A DNA stretch of 64,000 nt from UBA7703 sp963667195. Its GTDB lineage: Bacteria > Bacillota > Clostridia > Christensenellales > CAG-138. Shown one piece after another: positions 1 to 8,009 of the stretch (positions within the stretch are counted from its first letter, which is position 1; each line of letters starts with the position of its first letter). The stretch lies in the NCBI GenBank assembly GCA_963667195.1, contig OY762962.1, positions 558,001 to 622,000 on the forward strand. The letters run 5' to 3'. The notes beneath the pieces are model-generated. The model saw only the letters and a list, made by a program, of their open reading frames with translations, ran no database searches and had not been told where the DNA came from. The position numbers were made by a program, and so were the translations under genes.

Positions 1-1052
1 TCCGACATCTGAGCTATCACGACCAACTCACGGAATTATACAACCGACGGTTTTTTGAAGAAGAGCTGAGGCGGCTCGATACACCGCGCAACCTTCCCAT
101 ATCCATCATCATGGCCGATATCAACGGCTTGAAGCTGATCAACGACTCGTTTGGCCATACGGTTGGCGACGAATACCTCGTCAGTTTGGCGAGAATCCTC
201 AAATGCACATGCCGCGCGGACGAAATCATTGCGCGCCTTGGCGGTGATGAATTCGGCATCGTGCTTTCTCGAACCGACGCAACCGAAGCTTCGATTGTCA
301 TCAATCGTTTAAAAGACCAGATCTCGAAGACAAAGGTTGCGGGCATCCTTTTGTCCGTTTCCTTCGGTTGTGAAACAAAGGAGACCGCAGGCCAGCTGAT
401 CTCCGAAGTCGTTGCCAGCGCAGAAAACCATATGTATACGCACAAGATTGTCGAGCGCGCAAGTATGCGCAGCAAGACAGTTGAGATGATCATGAGCGCG
501 TTGTTCGAAAAAAGCGACCGGGAAGCGCAGCATTCGCAGCGGGTCAGCGAACTCTGCGAGGAGATCGCCATCCGAATGCAGTTTGATCATGATGACGTGG
601 AGCAAATCCGCATGGCCGGACTGGTACACGATATCGGAAAAATCGGCATCAACGAAGCGATTTTGAATAAGAACGCCGTCTTGGACGAGAGCGAATGGAT
701 CTCGATGAAACGTCACCCGGAATCCGGCTGGCGTATTTTGAACACCAAGGTTGAGTTTTCGGAAGTCGCCCAGTTTGCGCTCTGCCATCATGAGCGGTTT
801 GACGGAAACGGTTATCCAAAGGGCCTTAAAGGTGATGAAATCCCGATCCAGGCGAGGATTATTGCCGTCGCAGATGCGTTCGACACAATGACAAGCGAGA
901 GGAGTTATCGCAAGCCGCTGAGTTTTGATATCGCCATTCAAGAGATCAAGAAGTGCTCCGGCAAACAATTCGATCCAAAGATTGTGGATGTATTTCTAGA
1001 GATTGTTTCAAAGAATGATCCGCAAAACTCGGACTGTAAATGCAGCGAATAG
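1..1052 (+). CDS. GGDEF + HD-GYP cyclic-di-GMP signalling protein, 5' end outside the window
   Basis: The reading frame is already open at base 3, so the gene begins before the window. The first visible residues are a GGDEF-domain start (LTELYNRRFFEEEL), followed by the active-site motif ARLGGDEFG. A C-terminal HD-GYP domain follows, with HDIGK and HERFDGNGYP. GGDEF domains make cyclic-di-GMP and HD-GYP domains hydrolyse it. Both signature motifs look intact, so either activity is possible and the net direction cannot be read from sequence. Any sensory N-terminus is missing from view. The gene ends with TAG at 1050-1052 and is followed by a hairpin terminator. It converges on the dhaKL end of the next operon and is probably unrelated to it. 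Confidence 0.9.
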   Translation, partial: RHLSYHDQLTELYNRRFFEEELRRLDTPRNLPISIIMADINGLKLINDSFGHTVGDEYLVSLARILKCTCRADEIIARLGGDEFGIVLSRTDATEASIVINRLKDQISKTKVAGILLSVSFGCETKETAGQLISEVVASAENHMYTHKIVERASMRSKTVEMIMSALFEKSDREAQHSQRVSELCEEIAIRMQFDHDDVEQIRMAGLVHDIGKIGINEAILNKNAVLDESEWISMKRHPESGWRILNTKVEFSEVAQFALCHHERFDGNGYPKGLKGDEIPIQARIIAVADAFDTMTSERSYRKPLSFDIAIQEIKKCSGKQFDPKIVDVFLEIVSKNDPQNSDCKCSE

Positions 1053-1131
1053 ACCAATTTTTTAGAAAGTTAACCCCTGCCAACGAAATCAAAACAGATT
1101 TTTCTTTATTTGAAAGAAAAACGGTATAACA

Positions 1132-1176
1132 AAACCTCCTATCGCCTTTATTTGCGACAGGAGGTTTCTTCTTGTT
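1132..1176. terminator. Terminator between convergent genes
   Basis: A 14-bp stem with one mismatch (arms 1132-1145 and 1154-1167, loop of 8) is followed on the plus strand by TTTCTTCTTGTT. It sits between the plus-strand GGDEF/HD-GYP gene and the minus-strand dhaL end. The minus strand also has some T after the hairpin, so it may stop transcription from both sides. Confidence 0.8.
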
Positions 1177-1202
1177 AGCCAATGTTCCAAGTTAAGCTTG
1201 AG

Positions 1203-1850
1203 TTACTTTTCCGCCAGCAGCGCAAGAACAGAATCTGCCAGGGAGGAAAGAAGCAAATAGCAACTCGTTGCGCCTGCATCCAATACCCCGCGCGAACGTT
1301 CGCCGAGCCTGCTCGCTCTGCCGATCTTCGCGATCATTCCTTCGGTAGACTGCCAGCCTTCTTTTGCCGCCGTCTGCAAGCCAAGAAGCGCTTCCTTGAA
1401 GCTTTTCCCCGCATCCAGCGCCGCAGTATACGCTTCCACGCCGGGGATCAGCGTGTCGAGCAGTGTTTTATCTCCGCGCTTTGCGCTGCCGATCTCCTGA
1501 ATGCCGGAGAGTGCGTTTTGCAGCATGGTTCCGAACTCGCGCGCGTTGATTTCTTCCAAATCCGCGCTTGCAATAGACATCTCCTCGAAGAACACGCCGT
1601 AAAGCGGGCCCATCGAGCCGCCGATGTCCTCCATCAGCGTTTGGCTCAGTATGGCCAGACCTTCCGACAGCGAATACTGCTGTCCACTCAACCGCTGCGC
1701 ACACAGCGTGAAGCCTTTGTTCATGTTGATCCCATGATCGCCGTCGCCGATCTTACCATCGATCTCGCTCAGGTAAGCCGCATTGTCATGGATCGTCTGA
1801 ATCAGGCCAGTGAGAATTTTCTCGCCGCTCTCTCGATTGTTGATCGTCAT
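1203..1850 (-). CDS. dhaL: Dihydroxyacetone (ketose) kinase, DhaL nucleotide-binding subunit
   Basis: This 215-residue protein carries the DhaL aspartate cluster near its N-terminus (EIDGKIGDGDHG), which binds Mg-nucleotide. With the DhaK subunit it would phosphorylate dihydroxyacetone or a related ketose such as a tetrulose. I chose the ATG at 1848-1850 because a GGGTGG ribosome site precedes it and it lies 13 bases after the dhaK stop; a longer frame to 1925 would overlap dhaK. It is the last gene of the long catabolic operon. No PTS phosphocarrier (DhaM) is visible nearby, so ATP rather than a phosphoprotein may be the donor. That point is inference. Confidence 0.9.
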   Translation of the reverse strand: MTINNRESGEKILTGLIQTIHDNAAYLSEIDGKIGDGDHGINMNKGFTLCAQRLSGQQYSLSEGLAILSQTLMEDIGGSMGPLYGVFFEEMSIASADLEEINAREFGTMLQNALSGIQEIGSAKRGDKTLLDTLIPGVEAYTAALDAGKSFKEALLGLQTAAKEGWQSTEGMIAKIGRASRLGERSRGVLDAGATSCYLLLSSLADSVLALLAEK

Positions 1851-1863
1851 ATCATCCACCCTG

Positions 1864-2862
1864 TCACAGTTGCTTGAGTCCCATGGAATTCGCCGGATAA
1901 TCGACGCACTGCTTGAGTTCGTCATCCAGCTTCATCACGGTCAGCGTGACGCCCATCATCTCCAGAGAGGTGAAGTAGTTGCCGACATACGCGCGATGGA
2001 CACGAATGCCCTTTTCCGTCAAAACTTCCTCGACGCGGTTGTAGACGATATACTGCTCCATCACCGGCGTTGCGCCGAGGCCCGAGAGCAACACAACGAC
2101 TTCATCCCCCACCGCAAACGGCAGGTCCGGTAGGATCAGTTGCAGCATCTGCTCGGCAATCTCGTTTGCGCTTGCCAGAGGCTGGACGCTGACGCCCGGC
2201 TCTCCGTGGTGCCCGATGCCGAGCTCCATGGTTCCGTCCGCAATGGTAAAGTTCGGGTGCCCAACGGCGGGAATCGTGCAAGGCGCGGTGCCGATGCCGA
2301 CGGAGCGCGTGTTGTCGATCGCTTTTTGAGCCGCCGCGATAACCGCATCCAAATCCGCACCCATCGCGGCTTTTGCGCCGCCGACTTTCCACATGAGCAC
2401 TTCGCCCGCAACACCACGGCGCTTCTCCAGCTCGTCTTTGGGCGCTGAGGCACAGTCGTCATTCGCGACGACGGTCTTGACCTCTATGCCCATTGCTTTC
2501 GCCTTGCGCATCGCCATCTTGACGTTCATGTTGTCGCCGGCATAGTTGCCGTACAGGCATGCGACCCCGCGGCCCGCGTTTGCCGTCACCATCGCGTCTA
2601 AAAATGCCGCGGCGGAGGGCGAAGAGAATATCTCTCCAACGGCGACCGCGTCGCACATGTTTTTACCGATGTAGCCGATAAAAGCAGGCTTGTGTCCGCT
2701 TCCGCCGCCGGTCACGATGCCGACTTTGTTCGCAACGGGCGCATCCTTATACTTGAGCACGCGCGAATTCTCCGTCGGGCTGACGATGTCGGCGTTTGCC
2801 TTGATAAAGCCCTTGAGCATATCTTCTACAACGAAGTTTGGATCGTTTACGATACGATTCAT
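1864..2862 (-). CDS. dhaK: Dihydroxyacetone (ketose) kinase, DhaK substrate-binding subunit
   Basis: This is a 332-residue DAK1-domain protein. The N-terminal glycine motif TGGGSGHKPA (about 51-60) and GNYAGD (about 105-110) are present. The histidine that binds the substrate carbonyl covalently in this family lies in GIGHHGEPG (about H219). The start ATG at 2860-2862 has AAAGGAAT upstream; the open frame to 3075 is only extension into rpiB. The DhaK-DhaL split is typical of bacterial two-subunit kinases. Placed after an RpiB-like isomerase and a ketose 3-epimerase-like protein, it could phosphorylate erythrulose or another ketose rather than dihydroxyacetone. Sequence alone does not decide the substrate. 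Confidence 0.92.
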   Translation of the reverse strand: MNRIVNDPNFVVEDMLKGFIKANADIVSPTENSRVLKYKDAPVANKVGIVTGGGSGHKPAFIGYIGKNMCDAVAVGEIFSSPSAAAFLDAMVTANAGRGVACLYGNYAGDNMNVKMAMRKAKAMGIEVKTVVANDDCASAPKDELEKRRGVAGEVLMWKVGGAKAAMGADLDAVIAAAQKAIDNTRSVGIGTAPCTIPAVGHPNFTIADGTMELGIGHHGEPGVSVQPLASANEIAEQMLQLILPDLPFAVGDEVVVLLSGLGATPVMEQYIVYNRVEEVLTEKGIRVHRAYVGNYFTSLEMMGVTLTVMKLDDELKQCVDYPANSMGLKQL

Positions 2863-2873
2863 GGGTATTCCTT

Positions 2874-3332
2874 TCAGCAGGTCTTGTGATACATGGCGTC
2901 GATTTCGTCGATGCGATTCACCTTTGGCGTCGATCCGCCGCCGGAAAACTCGCATCCAAGCCAAATGTCGAGCAGATACTTGGCGAGCTCCACGCCGATG
3001 ACGCGTTCGCCCATGCACATGATCTGCGCATTGTTGCTCTTTCTGGAACGCTCTGCAGAGAACGGATCGTGGCAAACAGCGGCGCGAATGCCCGGCACTT
3101 TGTTCGCCGTGATCGACATGCCGATTCCCGTTCCGCAGACGAGTATGCCGCGTTCAAACTCGCCCGCAGCAATCGCCTCCGCAACCGCTTTGGCCACGTC
3201 GGGATAGAGGATCACCTCTCCCGCATTGGCGCCAAAGTCCTTCAGCTCGATATCGTTCCGTTTCTTCAGGTGCTCAATGAGCGCCACCTTGAGCGTATAG
3301 GCTGCCTCATCACACCCGATCGCAATTTTCAT
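2874..3332 (-). CDS. rpiB: RpiB/LacAB-family sugar-phosphate isomerase
   Basis: This 152-residue protein matches the ribose-5-phosphate isomerase B family. It has an N-terminal IGCDEAA segment and the active-site cysteine loop CGTGIGMS (Cys66). Family members interconvert aldose and ketose phosphates: ribose/ribulose 5-phosphate, allose 6-phosphate, galactose 6-phosphate or tetrose phosphates. The N-terminal motif is usually SDHAG; here DEAA replaces it, which suggests a substrate other than ribose 5-phosphate. AAGGAGA precedes the ATG at 3330-3332. It lies 11 bases before dhaK, consistent with isomerising the kinase product. Confidence 0.88.
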   Translation of the reverse strand: MKIAIGCDEAAYTLKVALIEHLKKRNDIELKDFGANAGEVILYPDVAKAVAEAIAAGEFERGILVCGTGIGMSITANKVPGIRAAVCHDPFSAERSRKSNNAQIMCMGERVIGVELAKYLLDIWLGCEFSGGGSTPKVNRIDEIDAMYHKTC

Positions 3333-3344
3333 ACCGGTCTCCTT

Positions 3345-3668
3345 TTAGTCTCTGTTGACCCAAAACAGCACGGTTTGTGTTGACCCGGGATTGCTCGAAA
3401 GATGCCATTCTCCCGCCGGAAGATGCACGATCTCGCCCGCTTTTGCGCGGATGCTCGATCCGTCTTCTCCGGCAATCTTGAGTTCGCCGGACGCGAGGAA
3501 GAAGATTTCATCCGATTGATGCTTTTCAATCTCCTTCATCGATTCGCCTGGTTGAAGGGTCAATGTTCCGCAGCTGAGTTCCGCACCGTTGCCAGCGCAG
3601 AGCGCCTGGCGGACAACGCCGCCATATTGTGTCGTTCCTTCTGATTCGGAAGGTCTGTAAACTTTCAT
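3345..3668 (-). CDS. Small single-domain cupin protein
   Basis: This is a 107-residue single cupin domain. The segments GTLTLQPGES, KHQSDEIFFLASGELKI, AGEIVHLPAGEWH and a terminal FWVNRD form the two cupin motifs. The usual first metal histidines are partly replaced, with H and E retained in KHQSDEIFF. The start ATG at 3666-3668 follows AAAGGATAAATAAG; the in-frame extension to 3809 overlaps the upstream gene. Small cupins in sugar operons can be isomerases, mutarotase-like enzymes or sugar sensors. I cannot assign a reaction. It is translated between the 3-epimerase-like and rpiB genes. Confidence 0.75.
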   Translation of the reverse strand: MKVYRPSESEGTTQYGGVVRQALCAGNGAELSCGTLTLQPGESMKEIEKHQSDEIFFLASGELKIAGEDGSSIRAKAGEIVHLPAGEWHLSSNPGSTQTVLFWVNRD

Positions 3669-3687
3669 CTTATTTATCCTTTGTCCC

Positions 3688-4545
3688 TTAGAGTTCTGCC
3701 GCGATCCGCTTGAGATTCGCAAGACCTTCGGTCGCGAGCGCTTCGCCGGTGGGCGCAAACGTCCGCCAGATTGCGCAATTGCCCGCAAGCTCAGTAAAGC
3801 TCGGGTCAAACGACTCGATCGTCAGCGGGCCATCGTAGCCTACCTCGGCAACCGCCTGGAAGAATTCCTTAAACGGAACGAGTCCGGTGCCGGGAATTCC
3901 GCGGTCGTTTTCGTTGACGTGGATGTAGCCGAGATACTCCTTGCCGCATGTCTTGACCGCGCCGGAAAAGCTCTTCTCCTCGCGGATCATGTGGAAGCAG
4001 TCCAGGTGTACCTTGATGTTGCCCGTACCGACGTCCTTGCAGAACTTCACGGCGTCTTCCGCGATGTTGAGGAAGAAGGTTTCAAACCGGTTCACGCACT
4101 CCACGCAGATCACGACATCGCCCGTCGCTTTTGCGTATTCGCCGACTTCGCGCATGCACTCGACGCCCCACTTCCACTCCTCGTCCGTACGCGGACGCTT
4201 CGTGATGTAGCCCCACGCGGCATAGTTCACGCCGCCGAGGATGTTGGTGCCGAGGGTATTGCAGATATCCACGCACTTCTTCATTGCGCGGACGCCCTCC
4301 GCGCGAATCGCGGGATCGGGCGAGATCGGGTTAGTCTGCGGCGTCAGGGTCGTCGTGCAAACGCAGTCGATGCCCACGCGCGCAAGCTCCGCCTTGACCT
4401 GTTCCGTCGGAAAGGTAAACGGATTGGAGATCGCAAAATCGACCGTCTCAAAGCCGAGTTCCTTTGCCTTCTGGATGATCCAGAGATCCTTTTCACCAAA
4501 GCTTTCCGCCCAGATGAAGCTATCGACTCCAAACTTAAAATACAT
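3688..4545 (-). CDS. TIM-barrel ketose 3-epimerase-like protein (tagatose/psicose 3-epimerase family)
   Basis: This is a 285-residue protein of the xylose-isomerase-like TIM-barrel superfamily. The four metal ligands of D-tagatose/D-psicose 3-epimerases can be placed: Glu149 in VECVNRFE, Asp182 in HLDCFHM, His209 in YIHVNENDRG and Glu244 in LTIESF. The expected reaction is C3 epimerisation of a free ketose (or ketose phosphate) with a divalent metal. The ATG at 4543-4545 has a strong AAGGAGG site; a longer frame to 4863 runs into the upstream gene and is not needed. It is the best clue that the operon handles an unusual ketose. Confidence 0.85.
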   Translation of the reverse strand: MYFKFGVDSFIWAESFGEKDLWIIQKAKELGFETVDFAISNPFTFPTEQVKAELARVGIDCVCTTTLTPQTNPISPDPAIRAEGVRAMKKCVDICNTLGTNILGGVNYAAWGYITKRPRTDEEWKWGVECMREVGEYAKATGDVVICVECVNRFETFFLNIAEDAVKFCKDVGTGNIKVHLDCFHMIREEKSFSGAVKTCGKEYLGYIHVNENDRGIPGTGLVPFKEFFQAVAEVGYDGPLTIESFDPSFTELAGNCAIWRTFAPTGEALATEGLANLKRIAAEL

Positions 4546-4556
4546 GCGCTTCCTCC

Positions 4557-5759
4557 TTACAGGGTCTGCGGAACCGCAGGATTGTTGTTGGCAAAGTTCT
4601 GCAGTATGATCAGGGGTTCGTAGCTGCTCGTATTCTCTACGACAATTCCCTTCTTTGCGGCGCTCTCGGAGACAAAGAACTCGTCGCCGGAGATATCGCC
4701 ATAGCGCAGCACGCCCGGTGCTTCGCACTCGAAGGTGCCGAATTTTCCGTGTCCCTGCACGACCAATGCGCAGTAGCAAGCCTCGTCGCCGAGCTTTACC
4801 TTTGCGCCGGGCGCAACCGTAACCTCTTTGGCGGCAATCCACTCGTTGGCATAAGCCACCCACTTTTCAGAAAGCCCCTTTTGGGTTTCCGGCAGGGGTT
4901 TCGGCGCGCGGAAGTATTTCTGTTTATAATCCTTGCGGGTGCTCTCTTCCCAATCGATCTGTGCAAAGAGCGCGTCCGCGTTGCCTTTTTCTTCCTTCGG
5001 CTGGCAGTCGGTCAAGAGGTTTTCGGGGTTCACTTCACCCATCGTGACGTTTTCCATGATGGTATTGACGTCGCTGTTCCACTGTGGCTCATAGGTCACA
5101 ACGGAAGCGGGCGCGTGAATCACGCCGGCAGGCGTATACCAGCCGGTGCCGAGCTGCACGCGGTAGGCGCGGGAAAGCTCCGTAATGCGCGTATCCCGTA
5201 CACCATAATTGCGGATGCACTCCATGACCTCTTCCTTCGTTGTGGAAGGATCAAAGCCGAAGTACGTCAGCGGGAATTTGCCAAGATAGGGGTTATACTG
5301 AATCGGAAAATAATACGCTTCCGGCTTGCCGTGGCGGCCGATCTTGTTCGCGCGCTCCTCCGTCAGGTGCAGGTGATGGAACAGGGGTTTATCATAGTCA
5401 TACAGCTTTGCAAAAGTCGGCCATGTGCCGTACTTTTCCTGCAACGCGCTGCCGATGAGATCCGCGCCGAGTTCCTTCACCGCATCCGCAAAGAGGATTG
5501 TTTCCTTGGTGTCCGGGTCCGCCAGAACATAGCTCATGCCCTCGGTGGCTCCGGTCTTGGGTCCGTTCAGCGCGACCGTAACGGAGCCGAGCCAGCGCTC
5601 GCATATGCCGCCGCGATCCATGCCGAATGCAAAATAATCGTCCGGGTGCAGGCGTAGTCTGTGTCCGGGTTCATTAAAGCCGCGCGGCACCCATGTCGGT
5701 GTCAGCTGCAATACGCCTTTCCCCTTGTTCAATACCTTCTTGATGTTATCGCTGGACAT
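4557..5759 (-). CDS. Class I mannose-6-phosphate isomerase-like cupin protein
   Basis: This 400-residue protein resembles type I phosphomannose isomerases. The central segment HHLHLTEERANKIG followed by GKPEAYYFP recalls their zinc-binding His/Glu pattern, and a second beta-rich half ends near IILQNFANNNP. It may isomerise an aldose or aldose phosphate to the ketose. The ATG at 5757-5759 follows AAGGAGGCTTTGCAT; a TTG six bases upstream is too close to that site. It sits between the aldolase and 3-epimerase-like genes. Family assignment is moderately secure; the substrate is unknown and need not be mannose 6-phosphate. Confidence 0.7.
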   Translation of the reverse strand: MSSDNIKKVLNKGKGVLQLTPTWVPRGFNEPGHRLRLHPDDYFAFGMDRGGICERWLGSVTVALNGPKTGATEGMSYVLADPDTKETILFADAVKELGADLIGSALQEKYGTWPTFAKLYDYDKPLFHHLHLTEERANKIGRHGKPEAYYFPIQYNPYLGKFPLTYFGFDPSTTKEEVMECIRNYGVRDTRITELSRAYRVQLGTGWYTPAGVIHAPASVVTYEPQWNSDVNTIMENVTMGEVNPENLLTDCQPKEEKGNADALFAQIDWEESTRKDYKQKYFRAPKPLPETQKGLSEKWVAYANEWIAAKEVTVAPGAKVKLGDEACYCALVVQGHGKFGTFECEAPGVLRYGDISGDEFFVSESAAKKGIVVENTSSYEPLIILQNFANNNPAVPQTL

Positions 5760-5777
5760 ATGCAAAGCCTCCTTGTC

Positions 5778-6647
5778 TTACAGACTGTAATATTTGACTT
5801 TGTCCGCCGCGTTGAACAGGTCGATCTTATGGTTGATGACCTTCTTCATGGCTTCGATTCCTTCGGGATAGAGTTCAAACGGTTCTCTGACTTTCGGATC
5901 GTTCGTCAGGGTCTTGCGGAGTTCCTGATAGAGCGCATCCTTGATATCAGAGGAGATATTGATCTTGTTGATGCCGCGCTTGACGCTCTCGGCAATCTCT
6001 TCGTCCGGATTGGCGGAGCCGCCATGCAGAACGAGCGGTACTGCTGCTTTCTTCTTGATCTGCGTGAGCAGGTCGAGCTTCAGCTCCGGCTTGAATCCCT
6101 TCGGGTAGATGCCGTGCGCCGTGCCGATTGCGATCGCGAGGCAGTCGATGCCGGTTGCCTGAACGAACTTGACCACGTCGTCGGGATCGGTATAGATGAT
6201 TTCGCTGGTGCCGCCCTCCGCATCGTTGCCCGTGGTTCCGATGGTGCCGAGCTCCGCTTCGACGGAGATTCCCAGCGGGTGAACCATCTCTACAATCTGC
6301 TTGGAAATGCGGGCGTTCTCCTCAAACGACTCGTGAGACGCGTCGATCATGACCGACGTAAAGCCCGTACGAACGGCATGCAGAATCTCTTCCACCGTGG
6401 AGCTGTGGTCCATATGGATACAGACGGGGACTTTGGCTTTCTCTGCCGCGTCGCGCATCGCTGCCATGGCGCTGTCGCCCTGGAATGCCAGTTCTTTGGG
6501 GTGAATCGCCAAGATGACGGGAGCTTTCTTTTCCTCGCAGCACTCCACAACCGCTTTCAGAATCTGACAAGTGCCGATATTGAACGCCGGAACGGCAAAG
6601 CTCTTCTCATTTGCGACGGAAAGTATCTCCTTCATGTTCACTAACAC
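5778..6647 (-). CDS. fba: Class II fructose-bisphosphate/tagatose-bisphosphate-type aldolase
   Basis: This is a 289-residue zinc-dependent class II aldolase. Visible residues are the catalytic Asp80 and zinc His81 in HMDHSS, Glu132 in VEAELGTIG, His178 in IGTAHG and His208 in VLHGGS. It would cleave a ketose 1,6-bisphosphate (or a ketose 1-phosphate) to dihydroxyacetone phosphate and an aldehyde. The GTG at 6645-6647 is preferred because GGAGG lies nine bases upstream; an internal ATG at 6635 has no such spacing. It lies downstream of the ABC importer after a 270-base gap and probably forms the lower half of the same operon. Confidence 0.9.
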   Translation of the reverse strand: MLVNMKEILSVANEKSFAVPAFNIGTCQILKAVVECCEEKKAPVILAIHPKELAFQGDSAMAAMRDAAEKAKVPVCIHMDHSSTVEEILHAVRTGFTSVMIDASHESFEENARISKQIVEMVHPLGISVEAELGTIGTTGNDAEGGTSEIIYTDPDDVVKFVQATGIDCLAIAIGTAHGIYPKGFKPELKLDLLTQIKKKAAVPLVLHGGSANPDEEIAESVKRGINKINISSDIKDALYQELRKTLTNDPKVREPFELYPEGIEAMKKVINHKIDLFNAADKVKYYSL

Positions 6648-6840
6648 AGTTGCAATCCTCCGAATATTGAAATATAATCATTTATGTATAAGCCGACATT
6701 ATATTCGATGTCAGGTCTTGGTTTCTAAACCGTAACAGCTCGCATCCGAGCGCACAAAACGTTGTATCGGTAGACTCCATACCGGATATTTTGTCGGGAT
6801 CCGCATCCGCGGAGCAATCGTTCGCTTTTTGTATGGATTA

Positions 6841-6877
6841 GGTCGGAAGCAACCCCGATTGGGGGCTGCTTCCAACC
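6841..6877 (-). terminator. Hairpin after the binding-protein gene (partial terminator or mRNA stabiliser)
   Basis: Arms 6841-6856 and 6862-6877 pair over 16 bases with two mismatches around a five-base loop. There is no clear T-run after it on the minus strand, so it probably attenuates or protects the mRNA. The rest of 6648-6918 shows only a possible weak internal -10 (6698-6703, TATAAT on the minus strand) before the aldolase gene. Confidence 0.5.
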
Positions 6878-6918
6878 ATCATAACGGTTTCTAGGTTCTT
6901 TCGACTGGTAGTCTGTTT

Positions 6919-7929
6919 TTACTTCAGGTACTGGTCAACGTTCTCCGCGGTAACGAGGGTGAACGGAACCATGATGGACTTCTCGACGGTCTTGCCGGCG
7001 ACGATGTCCGGGATCAGGTTGATCGCGGTGGTGACCTGCGCTGCGCCATCCTGAAGGACGGTTGCGAGCAGCGTGCCATCTTTGACCATCTGGAGCGGGC
7101 CCGCGTTGCCATCGACGCCGATGCAGACGATGTCGGTACGGCCGATGGAGTTGCAATAGGCCTGGACTGCGGAGGACATGTCGTCGTTGTCGCAGATGAT
7201 CGCCTTAATGTCGGTACCATACTGCGTGAGCACGTCGGTCGCGAAGCTGACCGCTTTGTCCGCGGACCAATCCGCTGCGAAATCACCAACGCTGGACCAG
7301 TTGCTCTGCTTACCCATGATATTCGCGATGCCTTCGCCTCTCTGAATCTGAGCAGAGTTGCCGACTATACCCATCATGTGAGCATACTTACCGCCATCCG
7401 GAATCTTATCGAGGACGAACTGCGCCATCATCTCACCGGCTTGAACGTCATTGGAACCGACAAAAGCCGTTGCGAGATCGGTGGTGTTGTTCGTCATGGA
7501 GTTGACGACGACGATCGGGATTTTGGCTTCCGCACAGCGGGAAACCACAGGTGCGCTGCCTTCGGCTTCGGCCGGGAGCAGGATGACGAAGTTCGCGCCG
7601 TTGTTGATCGCGTCTTCAATCAGGTTGGTCTGGATGATCGGGTCAGTCTGGCCGTCATAGAGCTGCCAGTCGGCAATGGTTCCATTGGCAACCAGTGCGT
7701 CCAACGCGACTTTCGCGGCGCCGTTCAGCGTTGCGTGGAATGCGTCCACCGTGTTCTTCGCGATGTAAGCAACGTGGATTGCCGGTGCTGCTGCGGGAGC
7801 TTCGGTTGCTACTGCTTCCGTCGCGGCCGCGGCTTCTGTTGCTGCGGGGGCTGCGGGTGCGCTGCTGGCACAAGCGACAACGCTCATAACCATGGCAAGC
7901 GCTAACACTAGAACAAGTACTTTCTTCAC
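6919..7929 (-). CDS. Sugar ABC importer substrate-binding lipoprotein (RbsB type)
   Basis: This is a 336-residue periplasmic-binding-protein-like lipoprotein. It has a signal peptide with lipobox VVAC (Cys20) and an Ala/Thr/Glu/Pro-rich linker. A type I sugar-binding fold follows, with segments such as HVAYIAKNTVDAF, CIGVDGNAGPLQMV and VLQDGAAQV that recall ribose/galactose-binding proteins. It would deliver a monosaccharide to the permease and ATPase encoded just upstream. Start GTG 7927-7929 has GGAGGAACCAAAA before it. It is transcribed after the permease and before the metabolic genes; a hairpin follows it. Confidence 0.9.
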   Translation of the reverse strand: MKKVLVLVLALAMVMSVVACASSAPAAPAATEAAAATEAVATEAPAAAPAIHVAYIAKNTVDAFHATLNGAAKVALDALVANGTIADWQLYDGQTDPIIQTNLIEDAINNGANFVILLPAEAEGSAPVVSRCAEAKIPIVVVNSMTNNTTDLATAFVGSNDVQAGEMMAQFVLDKIPDGGKYAHMMGIVGNSAQIQRGEGIANIMGKQSNWSSVGDFAADWSADKAVSFATDVLTQYGTDIKAIICDNDDMSSAVQAYCNSIGRTDIVCIGVDGNAGPLQMVKDGTLLATVLQDGAAQVTTAINLIPDIVAGKTVEKSIMVPFTLVTAENVDQYLK

Positions 7930-8009
7930 TTTTGGTTCCTCCTGTTTATTTTATCTTTACCCGTTTAGCGGGGTAAGATCAGATTGGGGTGGGTGGTTTA
8001 CGCGGCGGA

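Noticed and set aside
309..968. Long open frame on the minus strand opposite the GGDEF/HD-GYP gene
   Set aside because: It mirrors a clearly real coding gene, has no family resemblance and no ribosome site; GC-rich antisense frames of this kind occur opposite most genes here.
1182..1877. Open frame of 231 codons on the plus strand opposite dhaL
   Set aside because: It overlaps a terminator region and the confident dhaL gene, and its composition is the antisense image of it.
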